Assembly: GCF_000203815.1 (NCBI RefSeq)
Contig: NW_004457737.1
Coordinates: 1,922,001 to 1,986,000, forward strand
DNA from: Cavenderia fasciculata
Taxonomy: Eukaryota; Evosea; Eumycetozoa; Acytosteliales; Cavenderiaceae
Direction of reading: 5' to 3'
DNA: 64,000 bases
Under the pieces are notes generated by a model that saw only the letters and a list, made by a program, of their open reading frames with translations, was not told where the DNA came from and searched no databases. Within the stretch, counting starts at the first letter, position 1. Every line of letters starts with the position of its first letter. This document shows positions 25,201 through 35,649 of the stretch, piece after piece. The translations under genes and the position numbers were made by a program.

Positions 25201-26797
25201 CTTTTCAGCAATGACTTGTTCGGCAAAGGCAACATGTGGTTGTTCACGTTCGAGTTGTTCTTCAAATTCCTTGTGTTGTTGGCTGGAACGTTGGTATTGT
25301 GGGGATTGTAACCAACGAGCTTCAAAGTCGGCAGAGGTTTCTGGTGGTGGTACACCAGAGTAGTTTTCAGAGATCTTTCTTTCTTGTGGATTGGTGACAC
25401 CAGTCAAGAAATCAGCTACCGATTTTCTTGGTTCACATTCAAAACCCATATCCAAAAAGTATTGTTTGGCTTCACCAATTGGACCGAAATAGATACATCT
25501 ACCCTTTTCCAATACCAATACATTGTCAAATTGATGATAGATTGAATCGGATGCTTGGTAGAACGAAGCGATAGTGGTCTTGTCGAGTGTATCAGACATG
25601 ATACGAAGTGATTTGGCATAATCGAGTGCAGAAGCAGCATCCAAACCACGAGTAGAACAATCCCAACATGTAATGGGAGCGGCGGAAACCATAGCTTCAG
25701 TGATGGTCATACGTTTACGTTCACCACCTGATAAACCACGAACCCATTCATTACCAACCATTGTATCGGCTTGATGTACGATACCAAACATATTGAGTAA
25801 AAGATTGAAAATCTTGTCACGGAATGTACGTTTAGTTTCATCTGGTAAACGTTGGCCTGGTGTCTTACACTTTAATGTAAAGTCAAGTGTTTCTCTAACA
25901 GTCAATGTTGGATGATGACAATCTTCCTCTGGAGTATAAATAGCTTCACCTCTATACTTGGACCATTTCTTTGATGGTAAACCACCATATGAAACATCAC
26001 CCTTGATGGCAACATAAGATTCACGTTGATTTGATACAAGTCTAAGTAATGTACTACAACCACTTCCAGGTCTACCCAAAACCAACAACATTTCACCATC
26101 CTTTACAAATGCATTTATATTATGAAGAATTATCAAATGTTGTACCATTTTCTCCTTTCCTATAAAAATAAAAAAATTAAATAAATATTAATATTAATAT
26201 TAAATTAAAATTGATTGATTTTGATTTTATGTATTTTATACATACCAAGAATATGGATTAAATAAATTAAAAAACCATTTAAGTGGAGTCAACATATCTG
26301 GAATAATTGAAGCATCAGCACCTATATTATAAAAAAAAAAAATGAATTAGAAATCAGATGATATATTATATATTTTTTTTTCTATTTTAATATTTACCTC
26401 TTCCAACTACGGTCAAGTCACGAATACTAACACCCATTTTCTTTGCCTTTGCACCATTTGATGCCAATTGTCTTTGAGAGTCTTCGAAATAGTTTCGAAG
26501 TTTAAAATCTTCTTCAGTTTCGGCTGGCCGACCTTCAACATCTCCATCCTCTAATCTTAATCTTTCGCTTTCCATTTCCAAATGGGCAGCCATCTTTTTG
26601 AATTCTCTAACACCCTTTTCAACATTTACTTCTCCATCTTGATTTTCTTCTTCAACATGTGGAGTATTATAATTTTCAGTGTTGTTATTATTATTATTAT
26701 TATTTTGATTTTGATTATTATTATTATCTAATTGAATTTCTTCAACGATATCATCTTGATCTTGATTTTCATGATCAAGGTTTTCGTGATCTACCAT
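22240..26797 (-). CDS. PDR-type ABCG transporter, copy 1, frame interrupted near the start
   Basis: Three exons as in its paralogues: 26797-26398, 26321-26246 and 26159-22240. The layout is an Asn-rich N-terminus, then NBD1 ([28 protein letters not shown]), six membrane helices, NBD2 ([37 protein letters not shown]) and six more helices. It is a full-length pleiotropic-drug-resistance type exporter of the plasma membrane or an internal membrane. Compared with copies 2 and 3 there is one extra T at about 26130, just after the codons for GTTFD. It shifts the frame and soon meets a stop. The remaining long frame starts at an internal ATG (26148) and lacks the N-terminal ~155 residues. No alternative splice site fixes the phase. 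It may be an assembly error or a young pseudogene, since the rest of the frame is clean. It is more similar to copy 3 than to copy 2. Confidence 0.85.
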
Positions 26798-28344
26798 TTT
26801 TGTTGATTGATATATTTATATATATGTATATTATATAAAAAACAAATATTTAATTTAAAATAGGTATTTACAAATAAAAGAAAGAAAAGAATGAGTAATC
26901 TATCTTTCTATCACTCTTTTGGTTTAAAATAGAATGATTCGATTGATTGATTAGAATAAAAAAAAAGGAATCGAAGGTTTCACGTGATAGAAACAAAGAG
27001 ACCCGAGTGAAGTTGAGAGATATGAGATTTGATATTAATTATAAAAAACGAAAAAAAAAAAGATATTATCTATCTATCTTATCTATAAGTTATTATTATC
27101 TATTTCTATCTCTTGTTTGAAAGAAGAAACCGAATGAATTGTGAATGCTTGTTGGTCTCGGTTTTAAATAAACATTGATGAAAACAATGATAGGACCATC
27201 ACCAGACAGCGGTCATAGCTCTTCCTTTCTACTCTAGTCTGAGCTCAAAGTGGATCGTACGCAAACATTACATTAATTGAACATGGTTTGCAGGATACAC
27301 CCTACCCACATCCATAGTAGTGTCTCGATAGAGGGGGGTTCCAAAGATTGTGCGATCAACGTTGCCTTTACAATAAGGATAAAAATAAACAAGTGGCAAA
27401 AGAGAGGGAAACTCTCGGTCATAATGTCGATCTCTTACTCACCATCCTGATGCTTTCTATAATTGGGCATAAAAGCTTCGTTTGTTGGCGTTGGCATCAA
27501 CGTTTGCGCAATCTCTGATATCAAAAGTCTGCAAAAAAAAAGTTGGGAAAGGACTATGTAATGATTACGCTCAAAAATAAAAATAAACTTAATTTAAAAT
27601 AGAACCGAGTCCGGACTAGAGTAGTGTCTAGAATGCTACGAGTTTTGGAACCCCCCAAAGATACAGTACCTATAGTCACTTTGAGAGGGTATCTCGTTTC
27701 CTGGAAATGCAATGATTATGTGTTATGTTTGTCTCTCAGAGACATAGTGGTGGTGTTGGTATAGAGATGTAATTGGTACCGAGATCCTTTTTAGTTGGAT
27801 GACCATGTAGAATGATAAATGCGTGTAGTTTAGCTCTTCCTTTCCAAGAACTGAACCGCTACAATGACAATTGTAAATAACAATCTTTTTTGTTATTGTT
27901 GTTTGCAACATACCGCAACATATTGATGCTCATCTCGTTTCATCTGTGTGCATCGTCACCATTGAAGATATCGATCATCTGACCAGTCGACAGCTGACTA
28001 TACAACAATAACAATATACTTTTACTTTTATCTTGCTTTTTTCCTCTTTTAAGTCTTGTCTCTACACTTTTCTAAAGTACTTTATTAATATTCATAACAA
28101 TCATTGTATCACGTGTTATCATCGTTGACACACATAGAATATTTGGTAGAGTATTTTCGGTTGTGTTCATTTTTTTTTTTTTTTTTTTTTTTTTTTATAT
28201 TAATTTTTTAATAAGAGCAGATAAGGACATGTCTGGATATGACAGTCAAGATATTTAAACTATTAATAGATTAACACACAGTCATCCTCATAATCATCTG
28301 ATGGAGGAGGTATGTTGCAAGATTGAGATGTGAGATCAAGAATT
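26798..28344. other. Spacer between ABC transporter copies 1 and 2
   Basis: Promoter side of copy 1. Two pairs of inverted sequences are visible: CTACTCTAGTC (27229-27239) against GACTAGAGTAG (27614-27624), and GGGGGGTTCCAAA (about 27334) against TTTGGAACCCCCC (27644-27656). A run of 27 T lies at 28170-28196. No supported gene. Confidence 0.55.
27614..27626 (+). promoter_or_regulatory. Shared motif GACTAGAGTAGTG upstream of an ABC gene (copy A)
   Basis: The same 13-mer occurs at 62941-62953, upstream of transporter copy 3, and 11 of its bases recur inverted at 27229-27239. It lies about 820 bases upstream of the copy 1 start codon. It may be a conserved regulatory site or simply retained duplicated flank. 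Confidence 0.4.
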
Positions 28345-28437
28345 GTCCAGAAAGTTGGTATTTGATCAGGAGTCATCATAACCCGAAAAAGAGGAAGAGG
28401 AATACGATGAGGAGTGGTAGGTATGATGGTGATCATA
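28345..28437 (-). pseudogene. Short duplicate fragment of ABC transporter copy 2
   Basis: About 93 bases match copy 2 at about 28936-29030 in the same orientation (TCCAGAAAGTTGGTATTTGATCAGG and the GAGGAAGAGGAA..ACGATGAGGAGTGGTA stretch), with a few small differences. The copy 2 sequence encodes the loop and last helices around [12 protein letters not shown]. It lies just downstream of the copy 2 stop codon and cannot encode anything by itself. Confidence 0.8.
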
Positions 28438-28570
28438 ATTGGTGGTTTCCATATGTCGTTTGGAAATAATTAATTAATTGTTTTTAAAAATAGGATTTAT
28501 TTTTTTTTATAATGATTTTTTTTTTTTTTGAAAATACTGGAAATAATTATAATTTTTTGATTTATATTTT

Positions 28571-31500
28571 TTATCTTGCTGCTTTACGAGTTAAATAAAC
28601 GAAACCAATAACCAACATTGTATTAAAGATCCAATAACAAACTAAAATACCAACATTTCTCCAACGATTGGCGGCAGACCAACCAAGACCTTCGTAGTAT
28701 TGGCTGGCATGACTGAATTGACAATATCCACATGATCCATCATCCATTGTTGATACGTAACCAATAGCCTTGTAGTCGTTAAAGAATACATTGGTGTATT
28801 CATCACAAGTTTGGCCAGCTGGAGCATGGAAGATGACCATATCATTTGATGTACATTTTACATCGACATGTTCGAGCACATTGGCAATGATACCTTCCAT
28901 AAAGTAACGAGCAGGATTGAGATGATAGACCCATTCTCTCCAGAAAGTTGGTATTTGATCAGGAGGCATCATAACTCCCGAAAAGAGGAAGAGGAAGACG
29001 ATGAGGAGTGGTACGATGATCATGGCAAAGAACATGTTCATACAGACTGCACCAATAGCTTGACCAAAGGAGACGCAAAAGAATAAGAAAATATTGTAAG
29101 AGAACCAAAAATAGAATCCAGTGTCGGCATTGTACTCTAGACCTGCAGTCCAGTAGGCACAAAAGAAGAAAATGGTGCCGGTTGCAAGAATGTATGGTAA
29201 TTCGACAACGACGATGGACAAGGCAAATGGGAACCATCCATAGTACTTTGAGGCAAAATCACGTCTAAAGAATTCTCTTTGAGTAAAGAATTGTGGGAGA
29301 GCAATAAAGATGAGCATGATACCAAGAATGAGTGCTTGGAAGATAAAGAAGATTCTAGAGTTCATATCGGATGATGAATTTTCCAATTGGAAGAAAGTGA
29401 AACCAATGACGAGACCGGTGAGAATGGCTTGGAAGAAACGACCAAACGAGTAGTATGGGTCACGCCACCAGATGAGATTCATACGTTTGTAGACTTCCCA
29501 AAGTTGGTACATAGTGTCGGTAGCAAATTCACGGGCTGGTCCAGAGTGAGCGTCGCCGCCAGAGAGATCGGTGGTTTCGAGTTGACCGAGTTCTTGAGTG
29601 ACTGCAGCGCATTCTGGAGAGGATTTCCAGGCTGCTGGCCAGTCAACATCAGACTTTCCATGGACACCAGCACCAATAGCTTCGAGCATGTATTCGGCTG
29701 GATTCTCGGATGGTGTGCATGCACGGACACCATGACGTTCAAAATAAGATGTCAATGTTTGAGAGTTGTCACCAATATCACCAAAGTAGGCAGTTTTACC
29801 ACCCTTTGCTAAAAGCAAGAGACGATCGAAATATTCAAACAAGATGGATGATGGTTGATGGATGGTGCAGACCAATGGCATACCAGCATCAGCAAGCTTA
29901 CGAATGAATTCGATGATATTGTACGACGACTGCGAATCAAGACCAGTAGTAGGTTCATCCAAAAAGAGAATGTGTGGCTTGGCAACAAGTTCCATACAGA
30001 TGGTAAGACGTTTACGTTCTTCAACAGAGATACCGACACCAGATTCCAAATCACCAATAAGAGCATCACCAAGATGTTTCATTTCCATCATTTCAAGGAC
30101 ATGTTCGACATAGCTAAACTTTTCTTCCAATGGTACTTCCTTTTCTTGACGCATCTTGGCAGAGAAACGGAGTGCTTCACGAACTGTCAAGTTTGGATTA
30201 TGGACATCCATTTGTTCGACATAACCAGTAATACGTTCGAAATCAATGTCCAATGGTTTACCATTCAAATAACTCTTTCCAGAAACAGTACCCAATGTCT
30301 TACGTTTGGCCAAAACATCGAGAAGTGTAGTTTTACCGGCACCTGAACTACCCATCAAAGCAGTCATTTGACCTGGTTTAATCCAACCTTCAACATCATC
30401 CAATAGGAGCTTTTGAGTCTTGTCTGGGAGTGGAACAGTGTATCTAATGTTTTGCCAAGTAAAGATACCACCACGCATCTTGAGAGTATCCTTCATGTTG
30501 CTGGTAGCTTGTTGAACGATTTGATTTTGGAGTTTTTCTTCGGCGGCATCGTTGATCTTGGGAGCCTTGCCTTCTTTGTAGACCTTGTGAGTGTAACCTC
30601 CAGATGTCCAATCAAACTTTTCCATGGCATACATGTTCATGACAGTGTAGAGGATCCACCAGAGGTAGACGACGCAAATGTTGAGAGCACGGTCAGATGT
30701 CTTGAAGGAGAGAGCGTGGTCGAGATAGGTCTCACCAGTGATAAAGAGTTGACCTTCGATGGCACCAGCAGATGCACAGATACGGTTGGCGTCATGGATA
30801 CCTTCGTAGGCGGGTCCGGCGGGGATAGCACTGTCTGTGCAATCGAATGTCATACCAGTGAACTCATTGGCCATCAATGCCTTGAAAGCATAGGCGAATG
30901 GATTGATCCAAAAGAACCATTGGAACCATGGATGCATCTTGTTGTAGGGGATGGTGTAGCCGGCATACGTCAACATAAAGATAAAGTAGACAGACATGAT
31001 GTTTTGCGAGACATACATGGATGGACAGAAATTACCGAAACAACGGAACAAATTGGTAATGGCGAGTGCAGCTCCGACGAGTGTGAAACAAAAGATAAAG
31101 AATTGATCGGCACGATACTGCAGACCAAACATGAAATAGGCAATGATCGAGAACAAGAATACCTGCGCAAAGATGATGGGCAGATCAGTGACGACCTGTG
31201 CAATATGGTAGGCTGCTGGACGGTACAAAGCGTACGATCTGTGCTTTTGAAGGATACGACGACCCATAAAGGTCATATGTAATTCACCTTGTGAAAGGAA
31301 AGCGTTAAACATGAGTGCTGAAAAGATGGCACCACCTCTGGTAAACAAACCGCTCAAATCCTTTGGTTGGAGGAAAAAGAGTGAGCCATAGATGAACGAT
31401 TGGATTAAAACGGAAAAGTAACGAGAGCAAATGGAAAACTTGTCACCCCAAATAATCTGTGCGTGACGCAATGTCAATGCACGTACTTGGGTAAAGAACG

Positions 31501-33214
31501 ATGTGACGTATGGCTTGTTGTTGGGAGTGGTACGAGACTTTTCATTGACGACCTCTTCGGCAAATTGGACGTGTGGCTGTTCAACTTCGATTTGCTTTTC
31601 AAAAGATGATTGTTCGTCGAGCATACGTTGTCTGAGTGGTGAACGCAACCATGCAGATTCAAAGTCGGCAGATGTCTCTGGTACCTGTCCTTCCATACCT
31701 TCACGAACCATTCTTTCTTGTGGATTGGTGACACCAGTCAAGAAATCGGCGGTTGATTTTCTTGGCTCACATGTGAATCCGAGGTCGAGGAAATATTGTT
31801 TGGCTTCACGTCCTGGACCGAAATAGATACATCTACCCTTTTCCAAAATCATTACATTGTCAAAGAGTTGATAGATTGAATCGGAAGCTTGGTAGAACGA
31901 AGCGATAGTGGTCTTGTCGAGTGTGTCAGACATGATACGAAGTGATTTGGCATAATCGAGTGCAGAAGCAGCATCCAAACCACGAGTAGAACAATCCCAA
32001 CATGTAATTGGAGCGGCGGAAACCATAGCTTCAGTGATGGTCATACGTTTACGTTCACCACCTGATAGACCACGAACCCATTCATTACCAACGAGAGTAT
32101 CGGCTTGATGTACGATACCAAACATACTAAGTAAGAGGTTGAAAATCTTGTCACGGAAACTACGTTTAGTTTCATCTGGTAGACGGTTACCTGGTGTCTT
32201 GCACTTTAACGTGAAATCGAGTGTCTCTCTAACAGTCAGAGTTGGATGATGAGTATCTTCTTCTGGAGTATAAATAGCTTCACCTCTATACTTGGACCAT
32301 TTAGTTGAAGGTATACCACCATATGAAACAGTACCCTTTACATCTACATAAGATTCACGTTGATTTGAAATGACTCTAAGCAATGTACTACAACCAGCAC
32401 CAGGTCTACCCAAAACCAACAACATTTCACCATCCTTACAAAATGTATTTACTTGATGAAGAATATCAAATGTTGTACCATTTGCTCTTTTCCTACAAAT
32501 GATATAAAATATTATAGAGAAGTATGAGAGATATGAATTAGGATATATGAAAATGAAAGACAAAAAATTGATGGTTTGTTTCTTTTTTTTTAAAATTTTT
32601 AAAAAGAGAGAGAGGATAGTTGGGACATACCAAGAATAAGGATTAAATAATGAAAATATAAATTTAAATGGTGTTAACATATCAGCAATTACAGAAACAT
32701 CAGCACCTATTGAATATCAATGTTTAAATAATAAAGATATATTGGTCAAAAAAAAAAAAAAGATAAAGAAAAAAAAAGTTAATATTTTGTTTGTATTTTT
32801 TTTTTCTATATATTTATAAATACCTTTTCCTACAACAGTTAAATCTCTAATTGAAACACCCATCTTTTTTGGTTTTGAACCATTATCTAAAGCTTGACGA
32901 TGAGAGTCTTCAAAATATTTACGTAGTTTGAAATCTTCCTCGGTTTCAGCTGGACGACCTTCTAGATCATCTGGACTGCCATCCAATCTATATTGTTCCG
33001 ACTCCATTTCCAAATGGGCAGCCATCTTTTTGAATTCTTGTTTACTTTGTTCGACATTGACCATTGACTCTTGCAAGGCAGGTGATAATGAACCTCCTAC
33101 TGGTGTCGTATCTATTGATGTAAAATCATCATCATGATTATTATTGTTGTTATTGTTGTTGTTATTACTATCATTGTTGATATTGTTATTATTTTCATCT
33201 TCAAATTCTACCAT
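28571..33214 (-). CDS. PDR-type ABCG transporter, copy 2
   Basis: Three exons, 33214-32824, 32706-32631 and 32492-28571, give 1462 residues. Residues 1-130 hold an Asn run and the conserved [13 protein letters not shown] and [13 protein letters not shown] segments that lead into NBD1. NBD1 has GRPGAGCST near residue 183 (Cys in place of the Walker A Lys, as usual in PDR proteins), GLSGGERKR near 297 and [10 protein letters not shown] near 320. NBD2 has a normal Walker A (GSSGAGKTT, near 870), SVEERKRLT and [12 protein letters not shown]. So the two ATP sites are unequal, as in fungal PDR pumps, with NBD2 supplying the intact Walker A. Two six-helix membrane domains follow the NBDs. It probably exports hydrophobic compounds. 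Intron 2 (138 bases) is a multiple of three and open, so retention would not stop translation. Confidence 0.93.
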
Positions 33215-33672
33215 TTTTTAAAATTATAAATTTTGAAAATGAGTTTAAATATATTATATTATATATTTAAACTATTTTTATATATATATATTTATATAAC
33301 TACTAGGTGGTACAATTGATAATTGGATAAAATCTTATCTTGATATTTATAAATTATTATTATTATTTTTTGATTCTTTGGAATTTTAAAAAAAAAAAAA
33401 AAGAAAAACAAACAAACAATTATTTTGGATCTCTAAAAAATATTAAGGAGAGGTTGGTGTCTGCTCACAAAAAAATAATAATAAATTATGAAAGGATAGA
33501 GTAAATGTGAATGTGAATGTGAATGTTGTAACCTAACTAAACTCTAACTAACTAACTAATATTTAATAATGAATGAATGAATGATGAACCCAAACTAACC
33601 CGAATCCCAATCTTTAAATAAGGATGACTTCAAAAAAGAAATTAAATTAAATTAAATACAAAGACGGCTTGC

Positions 33673-33801
33673 ATGAGAAGTTGTCAGATGGTCTTATGGG
33701 TTATTAATATGTTGCAACAGGGTGCTATCAATCATATGACTTTCGATCATGCTATTAAAGTTGTTGGAATTAATACTAAATGGGATGTATTTGGAAAGTA
33801 G
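33673..33801 (+). other. Short coding-like frame, unassigned
   Basis: An ATG-started frame of 42 codons reads MRSCQMVLWVINMLQQ, then MTFDHAIKVVGINTKW and a stop. The amino acid mix is protein-like rather than low complexity, unlike its surroundings. No family is recognised and no splice partner was found. It may be a leftover exon of a decayed gene. Confidence 0.25.
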
Positions 33802-34973
33802 TACTCCTTTTAAAGACACCCGCCTCACTAAAAACTCAACAACATGTCTCTCTGTCAATCGATTGATGTCGTCAGCTGAGTTTTTTTTAGCTGAACACTG
33901 CCCAACTGCCAGCTTTTTTTGAGTTTTTACAATGGTTGACCTCTGTTGTCGTAATCAAGCGTACTCATAAGTCATCTTCTGGTTAAAGCGTCTCTCACAC
34001 AAACACAACAGAGTCACCCACACTAGGTTGTTTAAACTTGTAATAGAGAGAGATCTCCTTTTTATTTACCCTATATCTCTCCTTTTTCTCTCTCTTTGTT
34101 GAAACCCCCCATTTTCGTACCCCCTTCATTCAACAAGATAAAGTAAAGATAGTTCATAACACTCTATACAACAACACCATAATGGTGTGATGATCGATTA
34201 GTCATCAATGCTCATCATTGTTTGTTTTAAAGAACGATCGAATAATCCTTTGATTACTTTTTATTCGTATCGTGTCATCTCTTGACAATTAATGAATCAA
34301 TTCATCAAGATATCTTGTTATGTACAATGGCGATTGAGTGTTATAATTATATCCCCACAACACTCATCATCAACATGCATCGACTATATTAATTAATCAT
34401 GATTGGCTCACTACTAACTAACTAACTAACTAATTCATACTATACTTGATGGTGTACTATATATATTATAGTAGAGATTATTTGTTTTTATCGGGGTACA
34501 CATTTAATTTTAGAAAAGTCAAAGCGATGACTTGAGGGAGGGTCGGCTTTGCCTCAGAAAGCCATTTTCTGAGTTTTGCGATCTTGTGTCATAAATTATT
34601 TGAAAAATTCTTTAACGGTGAGATCGACCAAACAAAAAAAAAAGCTTCCTCCCACACACAACTAATCAAAGAAGAAGGAAGAAGAGAGAACAGACACGAG
34701 TGTTTGATTATTACTTGTTGTACGAGTGTAGTAGTAGCAGTAGTAGAAGGAACTATAGTAGTAGAGTTGATAGATTAATCTACCTTCTTCTTTATCATTA
34801 CTCGAGAACATCAATCATTCAGACGAATACAAGGAAAGGATTTAGAGCGCTAATTCTGATAATAACCTTTTTTTAATTTTTTTTTGTTTGAAAAACAACT
34901 TGACAAAGAAACTTTCTTTTTTGCAAAGACTGTGTTATTAGTTAGTGTCTCTCTCTTTTCATCATCATCCCAC

Positions 34974-34976
<3 letters not shown>

Positions 34977-35069
<93 letters not shown>
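34977..35069 (+). repeat. (AATC)n microsatellite
   Basis: About 23 uninterrupted tetranucleotide units. It lies about 580 bases upstream of the PP2C start codon. Confidence 0.95.
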
Positions 35070-35070
<1 letters not shown>

Positions 35071-35649
35071 TCAACATCAAACTCAACTAGATAGATAGAT
35101 AGATAGATAGAATAACTAGTTAGTTTATTTGGTTTTCTTGATCGTACAGTAATTAATCATTATTCATCAAACATAGTAACAACAACAAAAGTAATAGTAA
35201 TATTACCTATCTCAAAGAAAAAGAAGAAGGTGTATCATCATTTATTCGAATATCAACTCGAAAAGAAGAGCAAAGAAAAAGAAGAATAGTAGTCAGTTGA
35301 TCACAACCTCGTCGGAGATTAGATCACACCACCCATCAAGCAATCACATTCATTCATTCATTCATTCATTCAACAGCATAGGCTTATAATCACAGTTTTT
35401 TTTTTTTTTTTTTCTAAACAATCAATCGATCCAATCACATCAATCAAATTTGTATATATATAATTAATCAAATTATCTGTAAATAATAGTCAATCAAAGC
35501 AATAACAACGCAGCAAAACAACAACAACAACAACAACAAAAAAAAATCGATAACACGTTAAGACAACAACAACAACCTGACCTGATCATCAAAACAAGAA
35601 GAAATAGAAAATATAGTAGTAAGGAAAAAAAAAAAAGAAGATTACATAA

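Larger units (their letters stand above)
33215..35649. other. Long intergenic region with simple repeats
   Basis: Promoter side of ABC copy 2 and of the PP2C gene, which are divergent. It includes an AATC tract (34977-35069), GATA units (about 35088-35110), ATTC units (about 35350) and poly-T (about 35399-35413). A 42-codon frame at 33673-33801 is listed separately. Frames at about 34584-34778 and 34884-35090 are low complexity and not supported as genes. The leader of the PP2C gene probably starts within the last few hundred bases. Confidence 0.5.

Noticed and set aside
34977-35069. Regularly spaced repeat that might be taken for a CRISPR array
   Set aside because: It is a pure tetranucleotide microsatellite with no spacers, in a eukaryotic genome.
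34584-35090. Open frames upstream of the PP2C gene
   Set aside because: Composed of simple sequence (AATC units, GAAGAA runs) with no protein-like pattern and no splice support.
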